From Acidobacteriota bacterium (GTDB taxonomy: Bacteria; Acidobacteriota; Thermoanaerobaculia; Gp7-AA8), in NCBI GenBank assembly GCA_003223645.1, contig QHVT01000027.1:21245-85244 (forward strand): a stretch of DNA of 64,000 nt. The letters run 5' to 3'. Below the pieces are notes generated by a model. The model did not search any database. It was not told the origin of the DNA and was given only the letters and a program-made list of their open reading frames with translations. This document shows, piece after piece, positions 49,764 through 59,062 of this stretch (positions are counted from its first letter, which is position 1; each line of letters begins with the position of its first letter). Made by a program: the position numbers and the translations under genes.

Positions 49764-50267
49764 CTATGTCGGAGAGGGGAAGAGTCCGAACAGCGAGATG
49801 ATGAAGTTCACGCAGAGATAAGGTTGAAAGTTCGTGTGCGGCTGGCTTCCTCCGGTCGGCGTGACCGCCACCGGGCTCAAATTCACGTCGGGGTCGTCGC
49901 CCGAGTACAGATCGACGTTCGTCGTTTTTGCCAGCACGTGGTTCGACGCGTCCGGCTGCGTTCCGATGCTGGCGCTGGCGAGCAGCGGATGTGCGTGCGC
50001 CGGAATCTGGTTGACCGTCAGCGTGACCTGTTCCACGCCTCCGGTCTCCGCCAGAATGAACCCGTTGCCCGGGTGAAGCGGGAGGCGCCCGCGCAGGTCC
50101 GGCAGCGCGAACGTCGACTGTCCGTCTCCGCCGTAGGTCGTCCCGATGACTATGAACATCGTCTCATTCTCGGAGATCGGCAGCAGTTGTCCTGAGCAGA
50201 ACATCCATCCCGCCGGCGCGAAGTTTCCGGCGAACATGCGAATCTCTCCCACGTATGGTTGTGCCAT
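49764..50267 (-). CDS. Phage-tail-collar protein B, copy 1
   Basis: 167 residues: GEIRMFAGNFAPAGWMFCSG, TMFIVIGTTYGGDGQSTFAL and PDLRGRLPLHPGNGFILAET, then NQIPAHAHPLLASASIGTQP, ending ISLFGLFPSPT. It is about 85% identical to the gene at 58010. AGGAG lies before the ATG. The module has no signal peptide, unlike the giant protein encoded upstream. Confidence 0.92.
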   Translation of the reverse strand: MAQPYVGEIRMFAGNFAPAGWMFCSGQLLPISENETMFIVIGTTYGGDGQSTFALPDLRGRLPLHPGNGFILAETGGVEQVTLTVNQIPAHAHPLLASASIGTQPDASNHVLAKTTNVDLYSGDDPDVNLSPVAVTPTGGSQPHTNFQPYLCVNFIISLFGLFPSPT

Positions 50268-50279
50268 CGTTGGTCACTC

Positions 50280-50783
50280 CTAATTCGGACTCGGAAAGAG
50301 TCCCTGTAGCGCGATGCAAAAGTTGAGAGCCAGGAACGGTTGCATGTTCTGATGCGCCTGGCTGCCGCCCGTGTTCGCAATGGACTGAGCGCTCATCGCC
50401 ACCAGGTTCGTCGCCGGCGCGAACACGTCCACACCCGACGTCTTCGCCAGAAGGAAACCTGTCGGCGTCGGCGCATCTCCGACCGAGGACGATGCCTGCG
50501 CGGTGTGCGTGTGCGTCGGAAGCTCGGCGATGGAGACGGTGTGCGCCTGCTCCCCTCCCCGCTCACCGAGCGTGTGTCCGCTGCCGACGTGAAGCGGAAT
50601 GCGTGCTCGCAGATCGGGCAGCGCAAAGTTGGTCTGCCCGTTCCCGCCGAATGTCGTTCCCAGCAGAGCAAACAGCGGCTGGTTCTGATTGATCGGCAGC
50701 AACTGTCCGTTGCAGAGCGCCCATCCTTGCGGCGCGAAATTGAAGCTCACGATCCTGATCTCGGACAAAAAGGGATCTGCCAT
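50280..50783 (-). CDS. Phage-tail-collar protein C, copy 1
   Basis: 167 residues: LSEIRIVSFNFAPQGWALCN, PLFALLGTTFGGNGQTNFAL and PDLRARIPLHVGSGHTLGER, then IAELPTHTHTAQASSSVGD, ending FCIALQGLFPSPN. It corresponds to the gene at 58526. AGGAGA lies 9 nt before the ATG. The giant gene upstream ends 21 bp before it. Confidence 0.92.
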   Translation of the reverse strand: MADPFLSEIRIVSFNFAPQGWALCNGQLLPINQNQPLFALLGTTFGGNGQTNFALPDLRARIPLHVGSGHTLGERGGEQAHTVSIAELPTHTHTAQASSSVGDAPTPTGFLLAKTSGVDVFAPATNLVAMSAQSIANTGGSQAHQNMQPFLALNFCIALQGLFPSPN

Positions 50784-50804
50784 GTTCCTGTTCTCCTCTC
50801 TCGA

Positions 50805-53800
50805 CTACGGCGTCGCGCAAATGGCCGGAGCGTTCGTGAACGCCGTACCGATGACGATGTCGGTCGAACCAACGTTGGACTTCGTCGTGTTGACCCAGGT
50901 GGTGACGTCGGCCGCGCTGGCACCGCTGCCCGCGAAGTTCTGCAGGTTGAACGTCGTGCCGGTGCGCTGGCGCAGACGGTAGCCCTGCTGGCCGGTGGCC
51001 GAAGCGTTGTTGTTGAACATGTTCAGGCAGATCGTGTTCGTGCCTCCCCCGCTCGATCCCGACTCGATGTTGATGGCATCGAGAGGGAATCCGCCGGTGA
51101 GGTTGACCACGTTGGCGCTGACGCTCATGTTCAGATTGCCCGTGCCTGCGCGCGCTTGTGCCAGGATGCCGCTCGCCTGCAGGCCGCTGATGTTGTTGTT
51201 GTTGATGTTCGTGGAGATCGTGCCGTTCCCCTCCTGGATCACGCGAATGCCGCTGGCGTTGTTGCCGAGACCCGTGATCGTGTTGTTCTGAACCGTGGCG
51301 TTGATCGCGGAGATATCGAAGTTCTGGATGTTGATCACGTTCAGACCATTCAGCGAGCTTGTTCCGGAGCTGAGACCGGTGAAGCCGGAGATGGTGGTGG
51401 TGATCAAGGCGCTGTTCGCGGCGGCGACGTTGATCGCGGAGCCGAGGTTGCCGTTGTAGTTGCTGGTGGCGCCGTTGATCGTGGCGAGCAGCGTGCTGCT
51501 GCCGTTCGCCGCCAGCTGGATGCCGTCGCCCTGGTTGTTGTTGAAGTTGTTGCCGCCGGTCGCGTTGACGGTCAGGTTGGCGCTGTTATTCGTCGTGATC
51601 GAGACGGAATCGCCACCGAACGGAGCGGCCGTCGCGTTCAGCGTGGAGTTGCTGATCGCGAGCGTGCCGGGCGTCGAAGCGTTGTTGACGACAAAGAGGT
51701 TGATGGCCGCGGAGCCGACAACGCTGCTGTTGCTCACCTGATTGTTCGCGCCAAAGAGGTCGGTGATGAAGATGCCGTACTCGTTTGCGGCGTTGCCCGC
51801 ACCGGTCATCGTGCTTCCGTTGCGGAACTTGAAGTCGGTGACGCCGTTGCCGAGGACGCCGGTGTTGGCGGTCGTCGTCACATCGACGCTGTCGAGGGTG
51901 AGACGAGTCACGTTCGTCGCGTCGACGGCATTGTCGCCGCTATTCGTGATCTGCATGTCGGTCAGCGAAACGTCCCGGGTCGCATTCAGCGAGATGCTGT
52001 CGCCGGTCGCGTTCAGGATCGTGCCGCCGCTGTCGGCCGAGCCGGTGCCGGTAACCGTCAGGCCGCCCGACGTGCCGGTGTTGTTGAGAACGATGCCGTT
52101 CGCGGCGCCGGTCGCGGAGATGCTCGAGAAGTTCATGCCGGCTGCACCGATCGTCGCGTTGGTGACGCTCAGACCGACACCAGCCGGGGCGCTGATCGAG
52201 CCGCCGGTGTTCGAGATCCGCATTCCGGCCGAGCCGGTGAAGAGACCGGAGCCTCCGACCGTCACGCCGCTCGTGCCGCCGAAGACGGTGAGCGATCCGA
52301 CCGCGTAGTCTCCGCTCACGCTGCTCATCGCGATGCCTGCCGCTCCCACTGGATTGCCGAGCGCACCGACGGAGATCGTGCCGCCGTTGACGGTGTTGAA
52401 GCTGCCGCCCGCGACCGCGTCGAACTTCGCGGAGGTCACGGCGATGCCGGTGCCCACGGTATTGCCGTCGACGGTCACGTTGGACAGACCGGTGATCGTC
52501 ATCGTGCCGCCGGTTCCGTTCACGCTGATGCCGTTGGCGCCGGAATTGACGGTGCCGTTGCCGTAGGACACGGACGTCACGCCGGTGCCGCTGGCGTCGA
52601 AGGCCGTGCCGCTCGAAGTGATGGATGTGTTGGTGACGTCGACCGTCGTACCGGATGCGTTGTTGCCGCTGACCAGGATTCCCTCCTGGCCCGCGCCGGT
52701 AATGACGTTGTCGTGGACCGTGACTCCCGCCGCAGGTGCGAGCGGCGCGGTGGTCACGCTGATTGCGTTGCCGCCGGTGCTCGAGAGCGAGAGTCCGGCG
52801 ATGTCGATGCCGGTCCTGTTCGCGGTGATCACATCGGAGGCGAACGTCACGACCGGCTTCACGCCCGCCGGCACGAGCACGGTCGGCGAGCCATTGCCGT
52901 TGAGGTTCTGCGCGATGCTGAGACCGTAGCCTTCACCCCACAGCTTCTGTCCCAACTCGAGCGGAATGCTGCTGTTGATCGCGGAGGTGTGAACGAAGAT
53001 GTAGTCGTTCGGACCGTCCGAGTCTCCGGCTCCGCCCGGACCGTTGATTCCCGCGAACGAATTCAGCGGCGCGATCGAGGTGCCATTGCCGCCAAGCGCC
53101 GCGGAGCCGTTCACGTACCAGATCATTTCGTGAATCGTGATCGTGACCGTGCCGGTGGTCGTCACGGGCGAACCGAACGCCGGAACGTCGGTGACGGTGT
53201 ACTGGAACGAGCCGGTGGTATTGCCCGGTCCCGGCGTGTAGCTGAACGAGCCGTTGGCGAGCATGGAGACGACCGAGCCGTCGCCGAGGGTGCAGTCGAA
53301 GGGCGCGGTGACGTCGGAGCAGCCGACGATGCCGGTGACGATCGTCGGATCGCCTTCGGGATCGGTGTCATTGTCGCGGACGCCGTTGCCCGAAGGCGTG
53401 GTGTCGGAGACCTTCGGGGTCAGGCCGCCGGGGAGGTCGACGCGCAGCTCGGTGTTGCCGAACGTCTCCCACGAGTCATTGCCCGCGGTCGGACCGTCGT
53501 TGACGGCGGTCACGGTGATGGTGAACTGCACGGACGCCGAGGTATCGACGCCGCCGTTGGCAGTGCCGCCGTTGTCCGAGAGGAACACCGTGACGGTCGC
53601 CGAGCCGAACGCATTCGGCGCCGTCGTGAACGTGAGCGTACCGCTCGCGCTGATCGACGGCTGCACGACGAAGAGTGCGTTGTTGCTGTTCGTGACGGTG
53701 AAGGCAACCGTCTGACCGGACTCGTTCGGACCCGCGGAGATCGCCGTGGCCCAGGCCGCCGAGTACAGACCGCTGTCTTCATTGACCGTCACGTCGCCGC

Positions 53801-56800
53801 CCGGCGTGAACGAGGGAGCGTCGTTGACCGCCGTGACGTTGATGGTGAAGGTGTAGTTGGAGGACGTATCGACGCCGCCGTTGGCGGTGCCGCCGTTGTC
53901 CGACAGGTTGATGACCAGGGTCGCGCTGCCGAAGGCATTCGCGGCCGGCGTGAAGCTGAGCACTCCGCTCGCGGAGATCGAAGGACCGCTGGCGAAGAGC
54001 GACGGGTTGCTGTTCGAGACGATGTTGAACGTGAGCGTCTGCGACGACTCGTTGGCCGGACCCGCGCTGATCGCGGTCGCCCACGATGCGCTGTAGGCGC
54101 CGGAGTCTTCGAGGACCGTGACGTTGCCGCCGCCGGTGAACGACGGGGCGTCGTTCACGCTGTTGATCGTAATGGTGAATGTCTGGGCCGGCGACGTGTC
54201 ATCGCCGCCATTCGCGGTGCCGCCGTCGTCGGTGAGGTAGACGCTCACCGTCGCCGTGCCGAAGGCATTGGACGCGGGCGTGAATGTCAGCACGCCGCTC
54301 GCCGAGATGCTGGGCTGGACGGAGAAGAACGCGTTGTTGTCGTTGGACGTGTGGAAGGTGACGGTCTGCGAGCCCTCGTTCGGGCCGGCGGAGATCGACG
54401 TGGCCCAGGCCGCGGAGTACGCACCGCTGTCTTCGTTCACCGTCACATCGCCGCCGCTCGTGAACGACGGCTCGTCGTTCACGCTGTTCACGGTGAGGGT
54501 GAACGTCTGCGGGGCGGAAGTATCGGAGCCGCCGTTCGCGATGCCGCCGTTGTCGGAAAGCGTCACGGTCACGGTTGCGCTGCCGGAGGCATTCGCGGCA
54601 ACCGTGAACGTCAACACTCCGCTCGCCGAGATGCTCGGCTGGACGGAGAAGAGGGCGTTGTTATCGTTCGACGTATTGAAGGCGACGGTCTGGCCGCTCT
54701 CGTCGGCGGGGCCGGCGGAGATCGACGTCGCCCACGGAGCGGAATACGCGCCGCTGTCTTCGTCGACCGTCACGTTGCCGCCGCTGGTAAAGGACGGCGC
54801 ATCGTTCACACTGTTTACCGTGATGTTGAAGGTCTGCGAGGGCGACGTGTCGTCGCCGCCGTTCGCGGTGCCGCCGTTGTCCTGGAGATAGACGGTGACG
54901 ACGGCGGTGCCGTTCGCGTTCGCGGCCGGCGTGTAGGTCAGCGTGCCGTTCGAGGAGACCGACGGCTGCGCGCTGAAGAGCGCGTTGTTGTTGTTCGCGG
55001 TAACGAACGTGAGCGTCTGTCCGCTCTCGTTCGGACCGGCGGAGATCGCGGTGGCCCACGGGGTGACGGTCTGCGGTCCCGCGTCTTCGTTCACGGTCTG
55101 ATCGGCGCCCTTCACGAACGAAGGCTCGTCGTTGACCGCGGTGACGGTGATCGTGCTGGTCTGCGACGCGGACGTGTCGTTGCCGCCGTTGGCGATACCG
55201 CCGTTGTCCTGAGCGAAGACCGTGATGGTCGCGCTGCCGTTTGCGTTCGGCGCCGGCGTGAATGTGAGCGTGCCGTTGGACGCAACGAATGGCTGCACGC
55301 TGAAGAGCGCGTTGTTGCTGTTCGTCGTGGTGAAGGTCACGGTCTGCGCCGACTCATCGGCGGGACCGGGCGAAATTGCGGTGACCCAGGGCGTAATCGT
55401 CTGTGCGCCGGAGTCTTCGAGAACGGTGACGGTCGGGCCGATCTGGAACGTCGGCGGATCGTTGACCGGATTGATGGTGATCGTCGCGGTGGCGTCGTCG
55501 GTTCCGCCGTTGCCATCGTTGGCGCGGAAGACGAACGAGTCGGTGCCGTTGTAGTTCAGCGCCGGCGTGTAGTTGACGGTCGACGTCGTCGCGTTGACGA
55601 AGACGACCGGACCGAGCGTGCCGTGCGACGGACCGGAGACGATCGTGAAGGTCAGCGAGTCGCCGTCGGCGTCGCTGCCGGTCATCGTGATCGTGACCGC
55701 GGTGTCTTCATTCGTCGTCGCGGCGGTGTCGTTGGCGACCGGCGGCGTGTTGCAGGTGACGAGCGGCGGAACGCCGCTCGGAAGCGACGGAGCCGCCGGC
55801 GAGCAAGAGCCGGTGTGCGTGTCCGGCAGCGGGCTGGTCGGAGTTCCGTTCGCCGGGAACGTGGAGCCGGTCGTGCTGATCGTGCCGCACGCGGTGAGGG
55901 TGATCGAGCCCTGATCGGCGGGCGCGAGGCCGGAGCTGGAGCCGACCGGCCGCACGTCGCCGGTGCCGTTGGTCCAGATCACGTTTCCGGAATAGGAGCG
56001 GACGCTGATGGAGCCGCCGCCGCGATTCGGATTGCTGGTGCTGGAGTCGCCGATCGCGCGGAGGACGGCGGTGTTGAGATTGACGTTGCCTTTCGCGGCG
56101 ACCTGCACGGTGCCGCCGGTGTCACCGCTGGCGGTGCGGCCGGTGTCCACGACATTGCCGCTGCCATTGATGCCTTCTCCGAGGGAGGTGATGCGAATCA
56201 GACCGCCGTAGCTCTTCGAGTCATGCTGGCCGGGATGCGAGGTGATGACGTACAGCGACCCGGACGGGCCGAAGAGATCGATCGTCTCGGCAGCAAAGAC
56301 GTCCACACCTTTATGGATGGCGGTGCCGGACGGCTCGGAGTCGGCGCGCACGCGACCCATGCGCGTGCCGCTGCCGCCGAGGTCGCGGCCGTCGATGAGA
56401 ACGTCCTTGCCGGAGCGGATGGAAATCTGCGCCGCGCCGTCTTTGCTCGAGAGCGCCGCGACGAGTCCTTTGATCTGAATGCCGCAGGCGTCGAGCTTGA
56501 CCGGGCCCGCGCCGCCGTCGCTGCCCTGCGAGATGATGTTCGCATTCGCACCGACGGTGAGCGCCGGCTCGACGAACGTCGAGGAGCCGATCGTGATCGC
56601 ACCGCCGACGGAGTTTCCGGTTCCGCCGTCGAGCGCGAGGTCGGTCAGCCGCGTGGAGAGAATCGTGCGGCTCGGTCCGGACAGGACGTTGCCGTCGACG
56701 CTGATCACGTTCCCGGCGGCGATCGTAATGCTGCCGCCGGCCGCGTTGGCGGCGCCGGAGTCGATCGTGGTGCCGGAGGCGAGAGCGACGCTGCCGCTGA

Positions 56801-57227
56801 CGTTGGCGGTGATCGCGCCGCCGGTCGAGCCGCTGGAGCTCTTCGACGACGTCGAGACGATCGCGGTGCCGTTCAGCGCGAGGTTGCCGCCGACGGTCAG
56901 CGTGATCGCCGCACCGGTGCCGGAGCCGCTGCGGTTCTCGGCGTAGAGCGCGCCGCCGCTGTTGATCGTCATGTTGCCGCTGACGGCGAATGACATCGGG
57001 CAGGCGCTGGTGGTCGTGTCGTCGTTGCAGTTGACGACACCGTTGACGAAGAGATTTCCGTCGCTGACGGTGAACACTCCGTTCACCACGCCGTCATGAT
57101 CGGCGCTCGATCCGTCGAGCACAGAGAAGTTCTGCGTCCCGGTGATCGTGATGTCATGTGCGAAGACGGCGGTCGCAAAAAGCGACACTACAAGCGCGGA
57201 CAAAAGGCGCAACGAGAACAATCGCAT
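50805..57227 (-). CDS. Giant secreted beta-helix and cadherin-like repeat protein, copy 1
   Basis: About 2140 residues from the ATG at 57227 (AAGGGAG upstream), with signal peptide RLFSLRLLSALVVSLFATAV. Residues about 25-480 look like a beta-helix. Residues about 490-1250 hold seven tandem cadherin/Ig-like domains of ~105 residues; six share the frame PSFT-GG-VTV-EDSGAYSA-W and end QTFTITVNSVNDAPSF-type joints. Residues about 1375-2050 are a second Asn/Gly/Thr-rich beta-helix (NNIQGL-type turns). The C-terminus has GYRLRQRTGTTFNLQNFAG, shared with the gene at 59063. It is probably exported to the surface. No sortase or PEP-CTERM motif is seen. Confidence 0.87.
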   Translation of the reverse strand: MRLFSLRLLSALVVSLFATAVFAHDITITGTQNFSVLDGSSADHDGVVNGVFTVSDGNLFVNGVVNCNDDTTTSACPMSFAVSGNMTINSGGALYAENRSGSGTGAAITLTVGGNLALNGTAIVSTSSKSSSGSTGGAITANVSGSVALASGTTIDSGAANAAGGSITIAAGNVISVDGNVLSGPSRTILSTRLTDLALDGGTGNSVGGAITIGSSTFVEPALTVGANANIISQGSDGGAGPVKLDACGIQIKGLVAALSSKDGAAQISIRSGKDVLIDGRDLGGSGTRMGRVRADSEPSGTAIHKGVDVFAAETIDLFGPSGSLYVITSHPGQHDSKSYGGLIRITSLGEGINGSGNVVDTGRTASGDTGGTVQVAAKGNVNLNTAVLRAIGDSSTSNPNRGGGSISVRSYSGNVIWTNGTGDVRPVGSSSGLAPADQGSITLTACGTISTTGSTFPANGTPTSPLPDTHTGSCSPAAPSLPSGVPPLVTCNTPPVANDTAATTNEDTAVTITMTGSDADGDSLTFTIVSGPSHGTLGPVVFVNATTSTVNYTPALNYNGTDSFVFRANDGNGGTDDATATITINPVNDPPTFQIGPTVTVLEDSGAQTITPWVTAISPGPADESAQTVTFTTTNSNNALFSVQPFVASNGTLTFTPAPNANGSATITVFAQDNGGIANGGNDTSASQTSTITVTAVNDEPSFVKGADQTVNEDAGPQTVTPWATAISAGPNESGQTLTFVTANNNNALFSAQPSVSSNGTLTYTPAANANGTAVVTVYLQDNGGTANGGDDTSPSQTFNITVNSVNDAPSFTSGGNVTVDEDSGAYSAPWATSISAGPADESGQTVAFNTSNDNNALFSVQPSISASGVLTFTVAANASGSATVTVTLSDNGGIANGGSDTSAPQTFTLTVNSVNDEPSFTSGGDVTVNEDSGAYSAAWATSISAGPNEGSQTVTFHTSNDNNAFFSVQPSISASGVLTFTPASNAFGTATVSVYLTDDGGTANGGDDTSPAQTFTITINSVNDAPSFTGGGNVTVLEDSGAYSASWATAISAGPANESSQTLTFNIVSNSNPSLFASGPSISASGVLSFTPAANAFGSATLVINLSDNGGTANGGVDTSSNYTFTINVTAVNDAPSFTPGGDVTVNEDSGLYSAAWATAISAGPNESGQTVAFTVTNSNNALFVVQPSISASGTLTFTTAPNAFGSATVTVFLSDNGGTANGGVDTSASVQFTITVTAVNDGPTAGNDSWETFGNTELRVDLPGGLTPKVSDTTPSGNGVRDNDTDPEGDPTIVTGIVGCSDVTAPFDCTLGDGSVVSMLANGSFSYTPGPGNTTGSFQYTVTDVPAFGSPVTTTGTVTITIHEMIWYVNGSAALGGNGTSIAPLNSFAGINGPGGAGDSDGPNDYIFVHTSAINSSIPLELGQKLWGEGYGLSIAQNLNGNGSPTVLVPAGVKPVVTFASDVITANRTGIDIAGLSLSSTGGNAISVTTAPLAPAAGVTVHDNVITGAGQEGILVSGNNASGTTVDVTNTSITSSGTAFDASGTGVTSVSYGNGTVNSGANGISVNGTGGTMTITGLSNVTVDGNTVGTGIAVTSAKFDAVAGGSFNTVNGGTISVGALGNPVGAAGIAMSSVSGDYAVGSLTVFGGTSGVTVGGSGLFTGSAGMRISNTGGSISAPAGVGLSVTNATIGAAGMNFSSISATGAANGIVLNNTGTSGGLTVTGTGSADSGGTILNATGDSISLNATRDVSLTDMQITNSGDNAVDATNVTRLTLDSVDVTTTANTGVLGNGVTDFKFRNGSTMTGAGNAANEYGIFITDLFGANNQVSNSSVVGSAAINLFVVNNASTPGTLAISNSTLNATAAPFGGDSVSITTNNSANLTVNATGGNNFNNNQGDGIQLAANGSSTLLATINGATSNYNGNLGSAINVAAANSALITTTISGFTGLSSGTSSLNGLNVINIQNFDISAINATVQNNTITGLGNNASGIRVIQEGNGTISTNINNNNISGLQASGILAQARAGTGNLNMSVSANVVNLTGGFPLDAINIESGSSGGGTNTICLNMFNNNASATGQQGYRLRQRTGTTFNLQNFAGSGASAADVTTWVNTTKSNVGSTDIVIGTAFTNAPAICATP

Positions 57228-57383
57228 GGATCTCCCTTTTCGCTTCGCTGCGGATTTAGTGACCTGCGGACGCCTGGAAAACTGAGGAGCCCACCGCTCC
57301 ATCCAGGATGGGCACAATGTAGGCGCTTATCCGCGTCTGCGCAACTCGTTTTTTTCGGGAGACGGGTAAAACCCCAAAAACAC

Positions 57384-57412
57384 GAAGGGCGGAACGTAAC
57401 GTTCCGCCCTTC
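57384..57412. terminator. Strong hairpin terminator between the two cassettes
   Basis: Perfect 13-bp arms GAAGGGCGGAACG and CGTTCCGCCCTTC around a TAA loop. On the minus strand it is followed by GTGTTTTTGGGGTTTT, and on the plus strand by TTTCT. It lies 22 bp after the collar A copy 2 stop, so it should end the second cassette's transcript before copy 1 begins. Confidence 0.85.
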
Positions 57413-57433
57413 TTTCTACAGCAGGTAGGTCGA

Positions 57434-57955
57434 TCAGGTGCGGGGCGGGTACACTCCCTGGAGGGCGATATTGAAATAGAACGTCAGGTAGGGCTGCAGG
57501 TTGTTGTGCGGCTGGTCGCCGCCGGCCGGCGCCAGCGCCTCCGGCGCGAACTGAATGATGTTCGCGTTCGTGGTCTGCTGATACGGATTGCCCGCCGATC
57601 CGCGCGCGATCACCCGAGTCGCCGGATCCGCAAGGTCGCCCGGCTGCGACAGCGCTCTCCATCCGTGCGAATGCGACGGAATCTCGCTCTCGAGCAGCGA
57701 CACGGTCTCGCTTCCACCGGTCTCTCCAAGGTCATGCAACGACAGCCCCGGTCCCTGTCCCGGATGCATCGGGGCGCGGCCCTCGAGGTCGGGCAACGCA
57801 AAGGTGGACTTGCCGTCTCCGCCGTAGGTCGTTCCCAGCAGCGAGAACAGCGCCGTGTTCTGCGACAGCGGCAGCAATTGCCCGTCGCACCACGCCCATC
57901 CCTTAGGCGCGAAGTTGAACGGGAAGATGCGAATCTCTGCTACGAATGGATCCAT
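57434..57955 (-). CDS. Phage-tail-collar (MdpB-like) protein A, copy 2
   Basis: 173 residues, identical to copy 1 (49188) except for Thr for Asn in KSTF, Glu for Gln in DLEGRAP, and Tyr for Phe in GVYPPRT. The flanking intergenic DNA through 58030 is also nearly identical, 8246 bp from the first copy. It is last in the second cassette and is followed by a strong terminator. Confidence 0.92.
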   Translation of the reverse strand: MDPFVAEIRIFPFNFAPKGWAWCDGQLLPLSQNTALFSLLGTTYGGDGKSTFALPDLEGRAPMHPGQGPGLSLHDLGETGGSETVSLLESEIPSHSHGWRALSQPGDLADPATRVIARGSAGNPYQQTTNANIIQFAPEALAPAGGDQPHNNLQPYLTFYFNIALQGVYPPRT

Positions 57956-58009
57956 GTTCTCGATCTCCTCTCTCTTTCATCTCTCGAATTGCAGGAGCTC
58001 CACTGATTC

Positions 58010-58513
58010 CTATGTCGGAGAGGGGAAGATTCCGAACAGCGAAATGATGAAATCCACGCAGAGATAGGGTTGAAAGTTCGTGTGCGGCTGGCTTCCTCCG
58101 GTCGACGTGACCGCCACCGGGCTCAAACTCACGTCGGGCGGATCACCGGAGTAGAGGTCGACGTTTGTCGTTTTCGCCAGCACGTTGGCTTGCGCAGTCG
58201 GCTGGGTGCCGATGCTGGCGCTGGCGAGCAGCGGATGCGAGTGCGCAGCAATCTGGTTGACCGTCAGCGTGATCTCTTCCGCACCCCCGGTCTCCGCCAG
58301 AATGAATCCGTTACCTTGATGAATGGGAATGCGTCCGCGCAGGTCGGGCAGCGCGAACGTCGACTGTCCGTCTCCGCCGTACGTCGTACCGAGCAGTTGG
58401 AACAGCGTCTCATTCTCGGAGATCGGCAGCAGCTGGCCTTCGCAGAACATCCATCCGGCCGGCGCGAAGTTCCCGGCGAACATGCGGATCTCCCCTACGT
58501 ATGGTTGTGCCAT
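58010..58513 (-). CDS. Phage-tail-collar protein B, copy 2
   Basis: 167 residues: GEIRMFAGNFAPAGWMFCEG, TLFQLLGTTYGGDGQSTFAL and PDLRGRIPIHQGNGFILAET, then NQIAAHSHPLLASASIGTQP, ending ISLFGIFPSPT. It differs from copy 1 at about 25 residues, more than the flanking A genes do. Confidence 0.92.
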   Translation of the reverse strand: MAQPYVGEIRMFAGNFAPAGWMFCEGQLLPISENETLFQLLGTTYGGDGQSTFALPDLRGRIPIHQGNGFILAETGGAEEITLTVNQIAAHSHPLLASASIGTQPTAQANVLAKTTNVDLYSGDPPDVSLSPVAVTSTGGSQPHTNFQPYLCVDFIISLFGIFPSPT

Positions 58514-58525
58514 CGTCTCTCTCTC

Positions 58526-59029
58526 CTATGTCGGGCTCGGGAAGATTCCCTGCAGCGCGATACAAAAACTGAGCGTCAGGAACGGTTGCATGTTCAGGTG
58601 CGCCTGGCTGCCGCCCGTATTGGTGATGGACGCGGGGCTCATCGCCGTCAGATTCGCCACCGGCGCGAACACGTCCACGCCCTGCGTTTTCGCCAAAAGG
58701 AAATTCGTCGGCGTCGGCGCATCTCCGACGGAGGACGATGCCTGCGCCATGTGCGCGTGCGTCGGAAGCTCGGCGATGGAGAGCGTATGCGCCTGCTCCC
58801 CTCCCCGCTCACCGAGCGTGTGTCCGCTGCCGACGTGAAGCGGTGTGCGTCCCCGCAGATCGGGCAGCCCGAAGTTCACACGGCCGTCGCCGCCGAACGT
58901 CGTCCCCAGCAGAGAAAACAGAGCCTGATTCTGATTGATCGGCAGCAACTGCCCGTCGCAGAGCGCCCATCCTTTGGGGGGAAAGACGAAACTCATGATC
59001 CTGACCTCGGATAAGAAGGGTTCTGCCAT
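58526..59029 (-). CDS. Phage-tail-collar protein C, copy 2
   Basis: 167 residues: LSEVRIMSFVFPPKGWALCD, ALFSLLGTTFGGDGRVNFGL and PDLRGRTPLHVGSGHTLGER, then IAELPTHAHMAQASSSVGD, ending FCIALQGIFPSPT. It is the first collar gene after the second giant gene, 33 bp from its stop. Confidence 0.92.
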   Translation of the reverse strand: MAEPFLSEVRIMSFVFPPKGWALCDGQLLPINQNQALFSLLGTTFGGDGRVNFGLPDLRGRTPLHVGSGHTLGERGGEQAHTLSIAELPTHAHMAQASSSVGDAPTPTNFLLAKTQGVDVFAPVANLTAMSPASITNTGGSQAHLNMQPFLTLSFCIALQGIFPSPT

Positions 59030-59062
59030 CGCTAACTTCTCCTCTCTCTCATTGCTTGCTGA

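Noticed and set aside
50340..56993. 2217-residue open frame opposite the first giant gene
   Set aside because: Composition is dominated by Arg, Gly, Ala and Val from the antisense of Thr/Gly/Asn codons; the minus-strand frame has a signal peptide and clear repeats.
57228..57317. 30-residue extension of the first giant protein
   Set aside because: The signal peptide and AAGGGAG ribosome site support the ATG at 57227.
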